A DNA stretch of 64,000 nucleotides, from the NCBI GenBank assembly GCA_947624255.1, contig CANQJO010000007.1, positions 1 to 64,000 of the forward strand, given 5' to 3'. The notes below the pieces were generated by a model. That model was not told the origin of the DNA. It saw only the letters and a program-made list of their open reading frames with translations, and ran no database searches. The DNA is from an uncultured Ruminococcus sp. GTDB lineage: Bacteria > Bacillota > Clostridia > Oscillospirales > Ruminococcaceae. Position numbers and translations under genes: made by a program. This document shows positions 40,754 to 50,649 of this stretch, in pieces. Each line of letters opens with the position of its first letter. Positions within the stretch are counted from its first letter, which is position 1.

Positions 40754-42232
40754 TCACTTCCGTTTTGTAAATTTTTCGTAAACATCTTTTGAACGTTTAA
40801 CATAGCCGTCGATCCTGAACCAGAAAACCGATCCCTTGCCCGGAGTGCTCCTTACACCGTAATCGTAATTATGCAGCTTCAGTACCGCCTTGACGATAGA
40901 GAGCCCCAATCCTGTGCCGACGACCTCACGTTTATGATTTTCCGAACGATAATATTTGTCAAAGATCAGCTTGATCTTTTCCTCCTCGATGCCGTCGCCG
41001 GTGTCCTCCACCTCGATCAGAACGCCGTCGGGAGTGTTTATCTGCCGGACGAACACCTGCTTATCCTCACCGGTATAATTTATCGCATTATTGATGAGAT
41101 TATATATTACCTGTTCGATCTTTAGTACATCGCACCGGACGATGCGCTCCTCATCGGGAGTGAATTTTATGCTATAGCCCATTTTTTCGGATATACCGTG
41201 AAAACGTTCGATTATTTCATTGAGCTTTCCTCTGATCTCGAACTCCGACAGATTGAGCTTTTGCTTGCCGCTTTCCAGTTTTGAAAGGTCAAGTATGTCG
41301 TTTACCAGCAGAGCAAGTCTGTCTGTCTCACTTATGATTATCTCCAGATGCTCGTTCCGCTTCACGGGATTATCACCGGAGAGATCACGTATCATTTCGG
41401 CATATGCTTTCAGCATAGTCAGAGGCGTTCTCAAATCGTGGGAGACATTGGCAATAAGATCACGCTGCATGGTATCCACTCGTGACAGCTCATTCTCAGC
41501 ATACGTAAGTGTGTCAGCAAGTTTTTTTGCCTCAAGATATCCATATCCATCGAATCTTGCGGTAAAATCGCCCTTGGCAAGACGCTCTGCCGATCCGGTT
41601 ATCTGTGTTATGGGACGTGCGATCCTTCGTGACAAGTACAATGATATTATGAACGCCATTACCATCAGCAGAATAGTTATCTCCATAAGCTGCCGCTTTA
41701 TGATAGATACCGTTGATCCCACCGGCACAAGTGCGGAATTTATCAGCAGATATCCTGACGGATCATCGGGATCTCCCAGAGTTCTGCCGTAGACAAGCAT
41801 ATCGTAGCCGCTCCTCGGATTCTTTATCTTATACCGAACGGTCTTGTCGGGACTCGCCGTGATATTTACAACATATATGTGCGTACCGTTGCTTCTGCCG
41901 TGGATCAGGCAGTCTCCGAGGACCTCTCTCGAGCTGACGGATCTGCCGTATCTGTCAAGTATCTCAATGCAGAAATCATTATCGACTGCCACATCGGTAA
42001 GCAGATCTGAAAAGCTGTCCTGTTCCATTGTCTCATATGCATTGGCGATCTTATCGGCACACCTTGCAGCAGAGCTCGTTTTCATTCTCTCATAGAATTT
42101 TTCAAGAAAGAGTATCTGAAAAACCCACAGCAGCACGAATACTGCCACTGTGAATACTATGAAATACGTCCAGATCTTGAATTTCAGAGGCATACGGCTA
42201 TTAAGGCTTTTCAGCTTCTCAATCAGCTTCAA
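40754..42232 (-). CDS. Sensor histidine kinase with HAMP domain
   Basis: NVSHDLRTPLTMLKAYAEMI; VVGTGLGLSIVKAVLKLH; two N-terminal TM segments. Confidence 0.95.
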   Translation of the reverse strand: MKLIEKLKSLNSRMPLKFKIWTYFIVFTVAVFVLLWVFQILFLEKFYERMKTSSAARCADKIANAYETMEQDSFSDLLTDVAVDNDFCIEILDRYGRSVSSREVLGDCLIHGRSNGTHIYVVNITASPDKTVRYKIKNPRSGYDMLVYGRTLGDPDDPSGYLLINSALVPVGSTVSIIKRQLMEITILLMVMAFIISLYLSRRIARPITQITGSAERLAKGDFTARFDGYGYLEAKKLADTLTYAENELSRVDTMQRDLIANVSHDLRTPLTMLKAYAEMIRDLSGDNPVKRNEHLEIIISETDRLALLVNDILDLSKLESGKQKLNLSEFEIRGKLNEIIERFHGISEKMGYSIKFTPDEERIVRCDVLKIEQVIYNLINNAINYTGEDKQVFVRQINTPDGVLIEVEDTGDGIEEEKIKLIFDKYYRSENHKREVVGTGLGLSIVKAVLKLHNYDYGVRSTPGKGSVFWFRIDGYVKRSKDVYEKFTKRK

Positions 42233-42890
42233 ATTTATACCCCATTCCCCTGAGTGTTACTATGAATTTTCTGTATTCTCCCAGACTGTTGCGCAGCATT
42301 TTTATATGAGTATCGACCGTTCTGTCATCGCCGAAGAAGTCATAGCCCCACACCTCCTCCAGCAGCTTGTCCCTTGACAGTGCTATATTCTTGTTTTTCA
42401 CAAGGAAAAAGAGCAGATCGTACTCCTTTGGCGTCATAGAAGCTCTTTCGCCGTTTACATAGACCTCTCTTCCCGAGATATCCACATCAAGCCCTTCAAA
42501 TTTGTACCGGTCGCTGATCTCCTTAGCTCCGGAGTCACGCTTCAGGACAGCTTTGACTCTTGCCATCAGCTCTTTGGGTGAAAACGGCTTGACAACGTAA
42601 TCGTCCACACCTATCTCAAATCCGAAGAGCTTATCGTACTCCTCACCTCTTGCCGAGAGCATGATGACAGGGATATTCTTTGACTTACGTATCTCCTTGC
42701 AGGCAGAGTAGCCGTCAAGTCTCGGCATCATAACGTCCATTATGATGAGGTCAAAGTCATTGTCAGTGCATAGCTTGACAGCCTCCATGCCGTTTGAAGC
42801 CTCTGACACCTGATGCCCCTCGAACTCGGCGTATTCACGAACCACCTTACGGATATTTGCTTCATCATCAACTATCAAAATATGTGCCAT
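42219..42890 (-). CDS. OmpR-family response regulator
   Basis: MAHILIVDDEANIRKVVREYAE; DLIIMDVMMPRLDG; start placed at 42890 behind AGGAGG. Confidence 0.94.
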   Translation of the reverse strand: MAHILIVDDEANIRKVVREYAEFEGHQVSEASNGMEAVKLCTDNDFDLIIMDVMMPRLDGYSACKEIRKSKNIPVIMLSARGEEYDKLFGFEIGVDDYVVKPFSPKELMARVKAVLKRDSGAKEISDRYKFEGLDVDISGREVYVNGERASMTPKEYDLLFFLVKNKNIALSRDKLLEEVWGYDFFGDDRTVDTHIKMLRNSLGEYRKFIVTLRGMGYKFEAD

Positions 42891-43024
42891 GCGTAAATTA
42901 CCTCCTATATCTCTTAATAACTCTATTATAACATTATAGTGGGGAAAAGTGTATATCACGTGAAAAATTTCTGTGACTTTTAAGATAATTTTATAAAATC
43001 TGTCACGGAAATCAAAAAAAGTGA

Positions 43025-43053
43025 TTGACTTTTTCGGTAATATTTGCTATAAT
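43025..43053 (+). promoter_or_regulatory. Promoter of the GGDEF-EAL gene
   Basis: TTGACT, 17-nt spacer, TATAAT. Confidence 0.7.
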
Positions 43054-43143
43054 AAACTTGTGTGGATCTTTGCGCTGCCGCTTTGCCGCTTAAAACCTGC
43101 CGGAAAGTGCGGACAAAAACAAGACTGAAAGGAGACGGTATCG

Positions 43144-45591
43144 GTGAAAAACAATAATTCTCTGGCTTCATCACTTGTTATAACCGTCGCTACAGGAATT
43201 GTCATAGCCTATTGCTACTTTTATCCCGACTACGCAACGGCAGCAATACTGATATATCTTTCAACGCTCATCTTCATGACACTGAGCCTTTCCCTGATAG
43301 GCTGGCTCTACAAGAAGAACCGCTCCTCCGTGGACGATACCGATATTGCTGATATAGCCGAAAATCTGAACACTGAAATGATCCTCTGGACTGATGATCT
43401 CTCCTATATCCATATAAATAAGAAGCTGCGCAGTCACCTCGGATACGATGAAACTATCCCCGATCCCAAGGCTGCCCTTATGACGGTATTCGGAGCAGGC
43501 TGCAAAAAATCCAAGAAAACGGAAGAGGATCGGCAGTCCGCCTCATCCGATGATACTAAACCTGCGGACATTGCCGAGGAGTCTCCCGCAGAAAAGCAGC
43601 CGGGAGATACCGCTGATAAGGCTGATAGATCCGGTAAATCAGATAAAAAGGCTCGCAGGAAAAACAAAAAGCTCGCTAAAGCCGAAAAGAAAAAGGCTAA
43701 AAAATCAAGAAAGATCATCACCCGTGAAGAACAAAAGCTCATTGACGAGGTCATCAGCAAGGCGGCTTCGGGAGCGTCGTTCGAGGCAAGATTCAGGAAT
43801 AAAAGGAATTCAACGGTAACTATAGCATGGAGCACCTCCCTTGTAAAAAGACGCCGGAAAAATACGCTCTACCTCAGTACCGGCTTCAATATGACCGAGA
43901 TCCGGAAAATGCGGCTTAACCTCAACAATGCAAGCGACCTCTTCAACTCCTCCATGGAGCTGGCAGAGATCGGCGTTATCATGAGCACCGATAAAAAGAA
44001 ATTCCGTGTTTCGCCCGAAATGGTGCGTATGCTCGGGCTTCGCAGCAGCAGTCTCTCGCTGAACGAAATACGATCCATCATTCACCCTAACGATCGTATA
44101 CAGTTCGACAGCGCTATGAGCTCTAAGGACACAAAGGACGTAAAGAGCATTGATATGCGTATCAAATCGGCAAACAGCATATACCGCTGGTACTCATTCA
44201 GATATAAATTCATTGAGGGTACAAAGGGAAATCTGCCCCTGTTCGGCGGAACGATCATTGATGTCACTCAGGAGCACGAAAAGGATATGCTCATTGAGCG
44301 ACTCGCCTACATTGACGAGGTGACAGAGATCGCCAACCGCAATAAGCTCATGGATGCAGGACAGAAACTCTACGAATGCTGCGGTTTGCTGGATTACTCC
44401 TATTATATAATAGTTTTCGATATTGACCGCTTTCACATCATCAACGATACGTGCGGCTACAGCAACGGAAACTATATCCTTAAAAATTTTGCCCATACGC
44501 TCTATAAATGCGTGACACCCGGCGGTCTTGCTGCACGTATCAGCGGCGATAACTTTGCCTTGGTGCTCCGTGATTACGGCGATGATGAGCTTCCGCTCAG
44601 GACTGCTCACACCATTCAGGACGAGTTTGCCAAGCTCGCTGTAGATGAGTTCTCCTCAATAAGCCTGAGCTGCTCTGCCGGATACTCACGTATGCCTGCC
44701 GACGGCGAATCATTCCTTGATGTTTTGGAACACGCAGAATTTGCGCTGAAATCCGGCAGCGGCAACCGCAGCATATTCGGCTATTCGCCAAGTATGCATG
44801 ACTCCATTATCGGCAATACCGAAATGGAGAAATCCCTTGCTGTGGCTATCGACAGGAACGAGCTGAAGCTGTTCTATCAGCCGAAGATAGATCTTGAAAC
44901 AGGCAAGATCATGGGCGTTGAGGCTCTTATACGCTGGATAAAGCCCGATGGCACGATCATCAATCCCGATCAGTTCGTACCGATAGCTGAAAGCTCCCAC
45001 CTCATCGGCAAAATAAGCGAATTCGTCCTTAACGAGGGCTGCCGTCAGAACAAGCTGTGGCAGAAAATGGGCTTTCCGGAGATCGTTATGTCCATAAATT
45101 TCACCTCTACGGACTTCTATCAGGCCGATCTCAAGGAAAAAGTCTTTGAAGCTCTTGCAAAATCAGGTCTTGAGCCGAAATGGCTGGAGGTGGAGCTGAC
45201 AGAGACTCTTGCTCTCCACGATATTGATTTTGCCGTTTCACAGATGAACAAACTTCGTGAATTAGGCGTAAAGCTGGCTATGGACGACTTCGGCACGGGA
45301 TATTCCTCTCTGAGCTACCTTCAGATCCTTCCGATAACTCTGCTGAAGCTCGACCGCTCGTTCATCACCGACATTGAGCATGACAACATAGCATATGAGA
45401 TAGTTTCGGCTGTCATCAGGATCGCAAAATCCAAGAAAATAGAGACTATTGCCGAGGGCATAGAAAATCCGACACAGGAGGAGATACTCCGCATGGCAGG
45501 CTGCGATTACGCACAGGGTTTCTTATATGGAAAGCCCATGCCGCCGGAGAAATTGGAAAAGCTCTTTGACAGCTATATGAAACAAAACTAA
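43144..45591 (+). CDS. Membrane GGDEF-EAL protein; GGDEF degenerate (SGDNF), EAL apparently intact
   Basis: Two N-terminal TM segments, PAS-like region, AARISGDNFALVL at the GGDEF site, MGVEALIRW and ELTETLA, DDFGTGYSSLSYL (EAL). Confidence 0.9.
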   Translation: MKNNNSLASSLVITVATGIVIAYCYFYPDYATAAILIYLSTLIFMTLSLSLIGWLYKKNRSSVDDTDIADIAENLNTEMILWTDDLSYIHINKKLRSHLGYDETIPDPKAALMTVFGAGCKKSKKTEEDRQSASSDDTKPADIAEESPAEKQPGDTADKADRSGKSDKKARRKNKKLAKAEKKKAKKSRKIITREEQKLIDEVISKAASGASFEARFRNKRNSTVTIAWSTSLVKRRRKNTLYLSTGFNMTEIRKMRLNLNNASDLFNSSMELAEIGVIMSTDKKKFRVSPEMVRMLGLRSSSLSLNEIRSIIHPNDRIQFDSAMSSKDTKDVKSIDMRIKSANSIYRWYSFRYKFIEGTKGNLPLFGGTIIDVTQEHEKDMLIERLAYIDEVTEIANRNKLMDAGQKLYECCGLLDYSYYIIVFDIDRFHIINDTCGYSNGNYILKNFAHTLYKCVTPGGLAARISGDNFALVLRDYGDDELPLRTAHTIQDEFAKLAVDEFSSISLSCSAGYSRMPADGESFLDVLEHAEFALKSGSGNRSIFGYSPSMHDSIIGNTEMEKSLAVAIDRNELKLFYQPKIDLETGKIMGVEALIRWIKPDGTIINPDQFVPIAESSHLIGKISEFVLNEGCRQNKLWQKMGFPEIVMSINFTSTDFYQADLKEKVFEALAKSGLEPKWLEVELTETLALHDIDFAVSQMNKLRELGVKLAMDDFGTGYSSLSYLQILPITLLKLDRSFITDIEHDNIAYEIVSAVIRIAKSKKIETIAEGIENPTQEEILRMAGCDYAQGFLYGKPMPPEKLEKLFDSYMKQN

Positions 45592-45625
45592 TTCGGCTGT
45601 GCCGATATAACAGGAGGTATAAATC

Positions 45626-46708
45626 ATGAAAAGACGAATAGGTATTCTTACCAGCGGCGGCGACTGCCCCGGTCTTAATGCCACTATAAGAGGCGTTGCC
45701 AAGGCGTGCTACGAACGTTTCGGCGAGGACAATGTTGAGATCGTAGGCATCTCTAACGGCTACTATGGTCTCATAAATAATCTCTGCAAGGATATGCGCC
45801 CCTCCGACTTTTCCGGTATTCTCACGCAGGGAGGTACTATCTTCGGCACTAAGCGTCAGCCGTTCAAGATGATGCAGGTCATCGGCGAGGACAACGTTGA
45901 TAAAGTCAAAAACATGATAGAGACATATAAAAAACAGAAGCTCGATTGTCTGCTGACACTCGGAGGAAACGGCACTCATAAGACATCAAAGCTCCTTTCG
46001 GACGAGGGACTCAAAGTTATAGGACTTCCCAAAACGATCGACAATGATATTTTCGGCACAGATGTGACATTCGGCTTTCACACCGCTGTAGATATTGCCA
46101 CTGATGTTATCGACCGTCTTCATACGACTGCCGCAAGTCACTCACGCATACTTGTCTGCGAGATAATGGGCAACAAGGCAGGCTGGCTGACTTTGAACGC
46201 AGGTATCGCCGGCGGTGCGGATATAATCATAATCCCTGAGATCCCTTACGATATCGACAAGGTCTGCGATGCCGTAATGGCAAGAAGCGCATCGGGCAAG
46301 ACGTTCTCTATACTTGCCGTTGCCGAGGGAGCTTTCGATGTTGATGAGGCAAAAATGAAGAAGAAAGAGCGTGCAAAAAAACGTGCCGAAGCAGGCATCG
46401 TTACCGCTACAGGCAGAATTGCCGCTCAGATACAGGCTAACACCGGTATCGAGGCACGTGTCTGCGTTCCGGGACATATGCTCCGTGGTGGTGCGCCCAG
46501 TGCGTATGACCGTGTGCTTTCGACACAGTTCGGAGTTTACGCGGCTCACCTTATTGCTCAGGAAAAATACGGCAGGACTGTCGCCAAGATCGGCAATAAG
46601 ATAACCTCAAACAAGCTTGAGGATATCGCAGGTAAAACTAAATTCGTTGATGCCGAAAACAATCTTGTCATCGCCGCAAGAGACATAGGCGTATCATTCG
46701 GAGACTGA
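45626..46708 (+). CDS. 6-phosphofructokinase, mixed ATP/PPi-type signature
   Basis: ILTSGGDCPGLNATIRG; GGNGTHKTSKL; GLPKTIDNDIFGTD. Confidence 0.93.
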   Translation: MKRRIGILTSGGDCPGLNATIRGVAKACYERFGEDNVEIVGISNGYYGLINNLCKDMRPSDFSGILTQGGTIFGTKRQPFKMMQVIGEDNVDKVKNMIETYKKQKLDCLLTLGGNGTHKTSKLLSDEGLKVIGLPKTIDNDIFGTDVTFGFHTAVDIATDVIDRLHTTAASHSRILVCEIMGNKAGWLTLNAGIAGGADIIIIPEIPYDIDKVCDAVMARSASGKTFSILAVAEGAFDVDEAKMKKKERAKKRAEAGIVTATGRIAAQIQANTGIEARVCVPGHMLRGGAPSAYDRVLSTQFGVYAAHLIAQEKYGRTVAKIGNKITSNKLEDIAGKTKFVDAENNLVIAARDIGVSFGD

Positions 46709-46776
46709 AACAGCAGATAGTGCACGGCTTTATGCGGTGCTGCCTATAATTTCATATATATCAGGAGGTATTATTT

Positions 46777-48489
46777 ATGACCGAAAAAGAGCTTTACTCC
46801 ATGTGGCTTGAAAACGCTACGGAAGACCCCGATCTTCATTCGGATCTCGAAAGTATAAAGGACGACAGCGATGCTATAAATGACAGATTCTACCGTGATC
46901 TTGAATTTGGTACGGGAGGTCTGCGTGGTGTTATTGGTGCCGGAACGAACCGCATGAACATCTACACGGTAAGACGTGCTACTCAGGGATTTGCCGATTA
47001 TCTGAATCAGGAATACGATTCTCCCTCAGTTGCGATCTCCTATGACAGCCGCATAAAGTCGGACGTTTTCTCAAAGGCTGCCGCAGAAGTCCTTGCTGCA
47101 AACGGTATAAAGGTCCACATCTACAAAGAGCTTATGCCGACTCCTTGTCTCTCGTTCGCTGTTCGTGATCTTCACTGTCAGGGAGGCATCATGGTCACTG
47201 CGAGTCACAATCCCGCAAAATACAACGGCTACAAGGTCTACGGCGAGGACGGCTGCCAGATAACACTTCGTGGTGCTGAAATGATCCTTGAAAAAATAAA
47301 CTCTCTTGATGTTTTCAAGGACGTTAAGACATCTGCCTTTGATGCGGAGCTTTCAAAGGGAAATATCTCCTATATAAATGATGATGTTATCGAGAGATTC
47401 TATAGCTGCGTTCTTGGCGAGGGTATCAACACCGATCTCTGCGCATCAAGTGATCTTAAAGTAGTGTACACTCCCCTGAACGGAACAGGCAACAAGCCGG
47501 TGCGTGAAATACTCCGCAGAATAGGCATCTCTGACGTTACCGTTGTCAAAGAGCAGGAGCTGCCTGACGGAAACTTCACCACCTGTCCCTATCCGAATCC
47601 TGAGATACGTGAGGCTCTTCAGGTAGGTCTTGAATACTGCGCAAAGGTAAAGCCCGATCTTCTTCTTGCTACCGATCCAGACTGTGACCGTGTAGGCATC
47701 GCTGTTCCGGACGGTGACGGATATGCTCTGTTCAGCGGAAACGAAGTGGGTGCGATGCTGCTTGAATATATTTGCAGTCAGAGGATCAAAAACGGTACAA
47801 TGCCGAAAGATCCAATTGCGGTGAAGACTATCGTTACCACCGACATTGTGGATCTCATAGGAAAAGAATACGGCGTAGAGATAATTGATGTGCTCACAGG
47901 ATTCAAATTCATCGGCGAGCAGATCGGATTCCTTGAAGCAAAGGGCGAGGAAAAACGCTATGTATTCGGATTCGAGGAGAGCTACGGCTATCTTTCGGGT
48001 ACATATGTCCGGGATAAAGATGCTGTCGTGGCATCTATGCTCATCTGCGAAATGGCTGCATATTACCGTACTCAGGGCATCTCACTCATTGAGGCACGTG
48101 AGAATATGTACAAAAAGTACGGCGTTTTCAATCAGACGCTTTACAGCTTTACGTTTGAGGGCGAAAGCGGCATGAACAGAATGTCCGAGATCATGACGGA
48201 ACTCAGAAACAACATTCCCGAAGAGATCGGCGGTCTTAAAGTTGTACGTTTCGAGGACTATCAGACGAGCATTTCAAAGGATATCGTATCCGGCACGGAA
48301 TCTGCTCTCACTCTGCCTAAATCGAATGTTCTCGCATTCTTCTTCGAGGGCGGCTCAAAGGTGGTCGTACGTCCCTCCGGAACAGAGCCGAAGATCAAGA
48401 CGTACTTCACGGCTAAAGCTCCCACTCGTGAGGAGGCTGTTGCTCTTGAAAAGAAGCTCCACGATGATTTCGTAAAGAGCTTTAACTGA
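46777..48489 (+). CDS. Phospho-sugar mutase (phosphoglucomutase/phosphomannomutase family)
   Basis: FGTGGLRGVIGAGTNRMN; VTASHNPAKYNGYK; ATDPDCDRVGIAV; RPSGTEPKIKTYF. Confidence 0.95.
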   Translation: MTEKELYSMWLENATEDPDLHSDLESIKDDSDAINDRFYRDLEFGTGGLRGVIGAGTNRMNIYTVRRATQGFADYLNQEYDSPSVAISYDSRIKSDVFSKAAAEVLAANGIKVHIYKELMPTPCLSFAVRDLHCQGGIMVTASHNPAKYNGYKVYGEDGCQITLRGAEMILEKINSLDVFKDVKTSAFDAELSKGNISYINDDVIERFYSCVLGEGINTDLCASSDLKVVYTPLNGTGNKPVREILRRIGISDVTVVKEQELPDGNFTTCPYPNPEIREALQVGLEYCAKVKPDLLLATDPDCDRVGIAVPDGDGYALFSGNEVGAMLLEYICSQRIKNGTMPKDPIAVKTIVTTDIVDLIGKEYGVEIIDVLTGFKFIGEQIGFLEAKGEEKRYVFGFEESYGYLSGTYVRDKDAVVASMLICEMAAYYRTQGISLIEARENMYKKYGVFNQTLYSFTFEGESGMNRMSEIMTELRNNIPEEIGGLKVVRFEDYQTSISKDIVSGTESALTLPKSNVLAFFFEGGSKVVVRPSGTEPKIKTYFTAKAPTREEAVALEKKLHDDFVKSFN

Positions 48490-48529
48490 TTGAATAAATG
48501 TTAAAATAAAAAAATATATGGATTTCCTC

Positions 48530-48558
48530 TTGACAAACAGAAAATGCTGTGTTATAAT
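48530..48558 (+). promoter_or_regulatory. Consensus promoter of rpmE
   Basis: TTGACA, 17-nt spacer, TATAAT. Confidence 0.85.
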
Positions 48559-48646
48559 GTATTGGTATGATGTATAACGGCACTACTGTCTAAAGAAACT
48601 GATGGGCTGTCGGTCTGCACATAGAATCATGAAAGAGGTGACTGTT

Positions 48647-48850
48647 GTGAAAGAGGGAATCCATCCTACCCTTTTTAAGACTACGATAACCTGCCACTGC
48701 GGCAATGTTATCGAAACTATGTCAACAAAGGAAAATATCAAGGTCGAGATCTGCTCTAAGTGCCACCCGTTCTATACCGGCAAGCAGAAGCTCGTTGATA
48801 CAGGCGGACGTGTTGACAGATTCAAGAAGCGTTTCAATATGGATAAATGA
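48647..48850 (+). CDS. rpmE: 50S ribosomal protein L31, zinc-binding (C+) form
   Basis: [27 protein letters not shown]...[29 protein letters not shown] start with AGAGGTG upstream. Confidence 0.95.
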   Translation: MKEGIHPTLFKTTITCHCGNVIETMSTKENIKVEICSKCHPFYTGKQKLVDTGGRVDRFKKRFNMDK

Positions 48851-48913
48851 GCCTGTAAGCTCGTTTCACCCGTTGACGACAAATCAAGGAGCCTGTGATC
48901 TACAGACTCTATC

Positions 48914-48935
48914 GGCGGTCCTTGACCGCCTTTTT
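48914..48935 (+). terminator. rpmE terminator
   Basis: GGCGGT-ccttg-ACCGCC then TTTTTG. Confidence 0.75.
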
Positions 48936-48954
48936 GCGTATAGTTTATCAGATC

Positions 48955-49599
48955 ATGAATTATTTTACCGTTTCTAAATCAGCAGAGGCATCTTTTACCG
49001 AAAAGCGCTCTGAATTTATTGGATATATCGCTCCGGTCAGCACTCCCGATGAGGCTGTGGAGTTCATAAACTCAATAAAAAGCCGTCACCGCAAGGCGAA
49101 GCACAACGTCTACGCATATATTCTCCAAAAGGATAATATTTCCCGATATTCTGACGACGGCGAACCTCAGGGCACTGCCGGTGTTCCGGTTCTTGATGTG
49201 CTGAAAAAGCGTGCGCTCACAGATGTGTGCGTTGTGGTGACACGCTATTTCGGCGGTATACTCCTTGGCGGAGGCGGTCTTGTCCGTGCCTACTCTCACG
49301 CAGCCTCACTCGCCTGCGATGCCGCCGGAGTTATGAATATGTGTCTCTGCCACCGACTTGAAATTATTGCCGATTACGGTTTGTACGGCAGGATCGCATA
49401 TCTTCTCACGAGTTTTGACGCTTTGACCGTAAACTCGGATTTTGGCACGGACGTAACGCTCGAGGTACTGGTTCTCTCGGAAAAACTCGAAACTCTGAAA
49501 AAGGAGATCATCAACGCTGCGAATGGAGATGTCATCATCACCGACAAGGGTGAGGGCTATCATGATATGTCACAAATATCTACAGGAGGTGTTTTATGA
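48955..49599 (+). CDS. YigZ/IMPACT family protein
   Basis: EKRSEFIGYIAPV; DDGEPQGTAGVPVLDVL; TRYFGGILLGGGGLVRAYSHA. Confidence 0.93.
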   Translation: MNYFTVSKSAEASFTEKRSEFIGYIAPVSTPDEAVEFINSIKSRHRKAKHNVYAYILQKDNISRYSDDGEPQGTAGVPVLDVLKKRALTDVCVVVTRYFGGILLGGGGLVRAYSHAASLACDAAGVMNMCLCHRLEIIADYGLYGRIAYLLTSFDALTVNSDFGTDVTLEVLVLSEKLETLKKEIINAANGDVIITDKGEGYHDMSQISTGGVL

Positions 49600-50591
49600 C
49601 TGTACGTGAACAGACCGAGATCACTGAGGCTGCGATCCTCAGTAAATTCGCCTGCACAAGCACTGACGAACGGCTCACAAAACGCAGCCGTCCCGAGGAT
49701 AAGTGCCCCTACAGGACGGAATTTCAGCGAGACCGTGACCGCATTCTCCACTGCAACGCATTCCGCCGCCTGAAAAGAAAGACTCAGGTATTTCTCTCTC
49801 CCGTCGGAGATCACTACAGAACACGTCTCACCCACACTCTTGAAGTATCACAGATCGCACGGACTATTTCCAGAGGTATGAGGCTCAACGAGGATCTCAC
49901 TGAGGCAATAGCTCTCGGTCATGATCTGGGACATTCACCCTTTGGACACTGCGGTGAAGCTGTCCTCAACGAAATATGCCCGCACGGCTTCAAGCATTAC
50001 GATCAGAGCGTTCGTGTGGCGGAAGTCCTCGAAAAAAACGGCAAGGGGCTTAATCTTACATACGCTGTGAAAAACGGCATTGTCTGCCACACCAACAAGA
50101 TCGCCGACACGAAAGAGGGAAACATTGTCAGGCTTGCGGATACCATTGCATACATAAATCACGATATCGAGGATTCGATCCGTGCAGGTGTTCTTCATCA
50201 GAATGATCTCCCGAATCATTGCGTCAGTGTCCTCGGAAATACAAAGACAAAGCGTATCACTACTCTCATTGCCTCGGTCATACAGCACGGAGCTTACGAG
50301 ATAGATTTTGAGCCTGCCATACGAAAGGCTCACGATGAACTCAAAGCTTTTATGTTTGATAAGGTGTATACCAATCCTGCTGCCAAACAGGAGGAGGCAA
50401 AGGCTGAGATGCTGGTGAAAAAACTCTATTCGTACTTCATTGAAAACAGCAGCAGGCTCCCGGAGGAGTACAAGCTCATTATGAAAAACACCGATGCTGA
50501 CAGAGCTGTCTGCGACTATATCTCCGGCATGAGCGATGAGTATGCCGTTGACCTTTATACCGAGCTTTTCGTCCCGAAATTCTGGAAGTAA
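49596..50591 (+). CDS. dNTP triphosphohydrolase-like HD protein
   Basis: DRILHCNAFRRLKRKTQVFL; RTRLTHTLEVSQIARTISR; LGHDLGHSPFGHCGE. Confidence 0.93.
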   Translation: MTVREQTEITEAAILSKFACTSTDERLTKRSRPEDKCPYRTEFQRDRDRILHCNAFRRLKRKTQVFLSPVGDHYRTRLTHTLEVSQIARTISRGMRLNEDLTEAIALGHDLGHSPFGHCGEAVLNEICPHGFKHYDQSVRVAEVLEKNGKGLNLTYAVKNGIVCHTNKIADTKEGNIVRLADTIAYINHDIEDSIRAGVLHQNDLPNHCVSVLGNTKTKRITTLIASVIQHGAYEIDFEPAIRKAHDELKAFMFDKVYTNPAAKQEEAKAEMLVKKLYSYFIENSSRLPEEYKLIMKNTDADRAVCDYISGMSDEYAVDLYTELFVPKFWK

Positions 50592-50649
50592 AATTTTCTG
50601 ATACGGTTCAGGAATAAGATCGGTACAAAATGCCCGTGGGAGGTACTTT

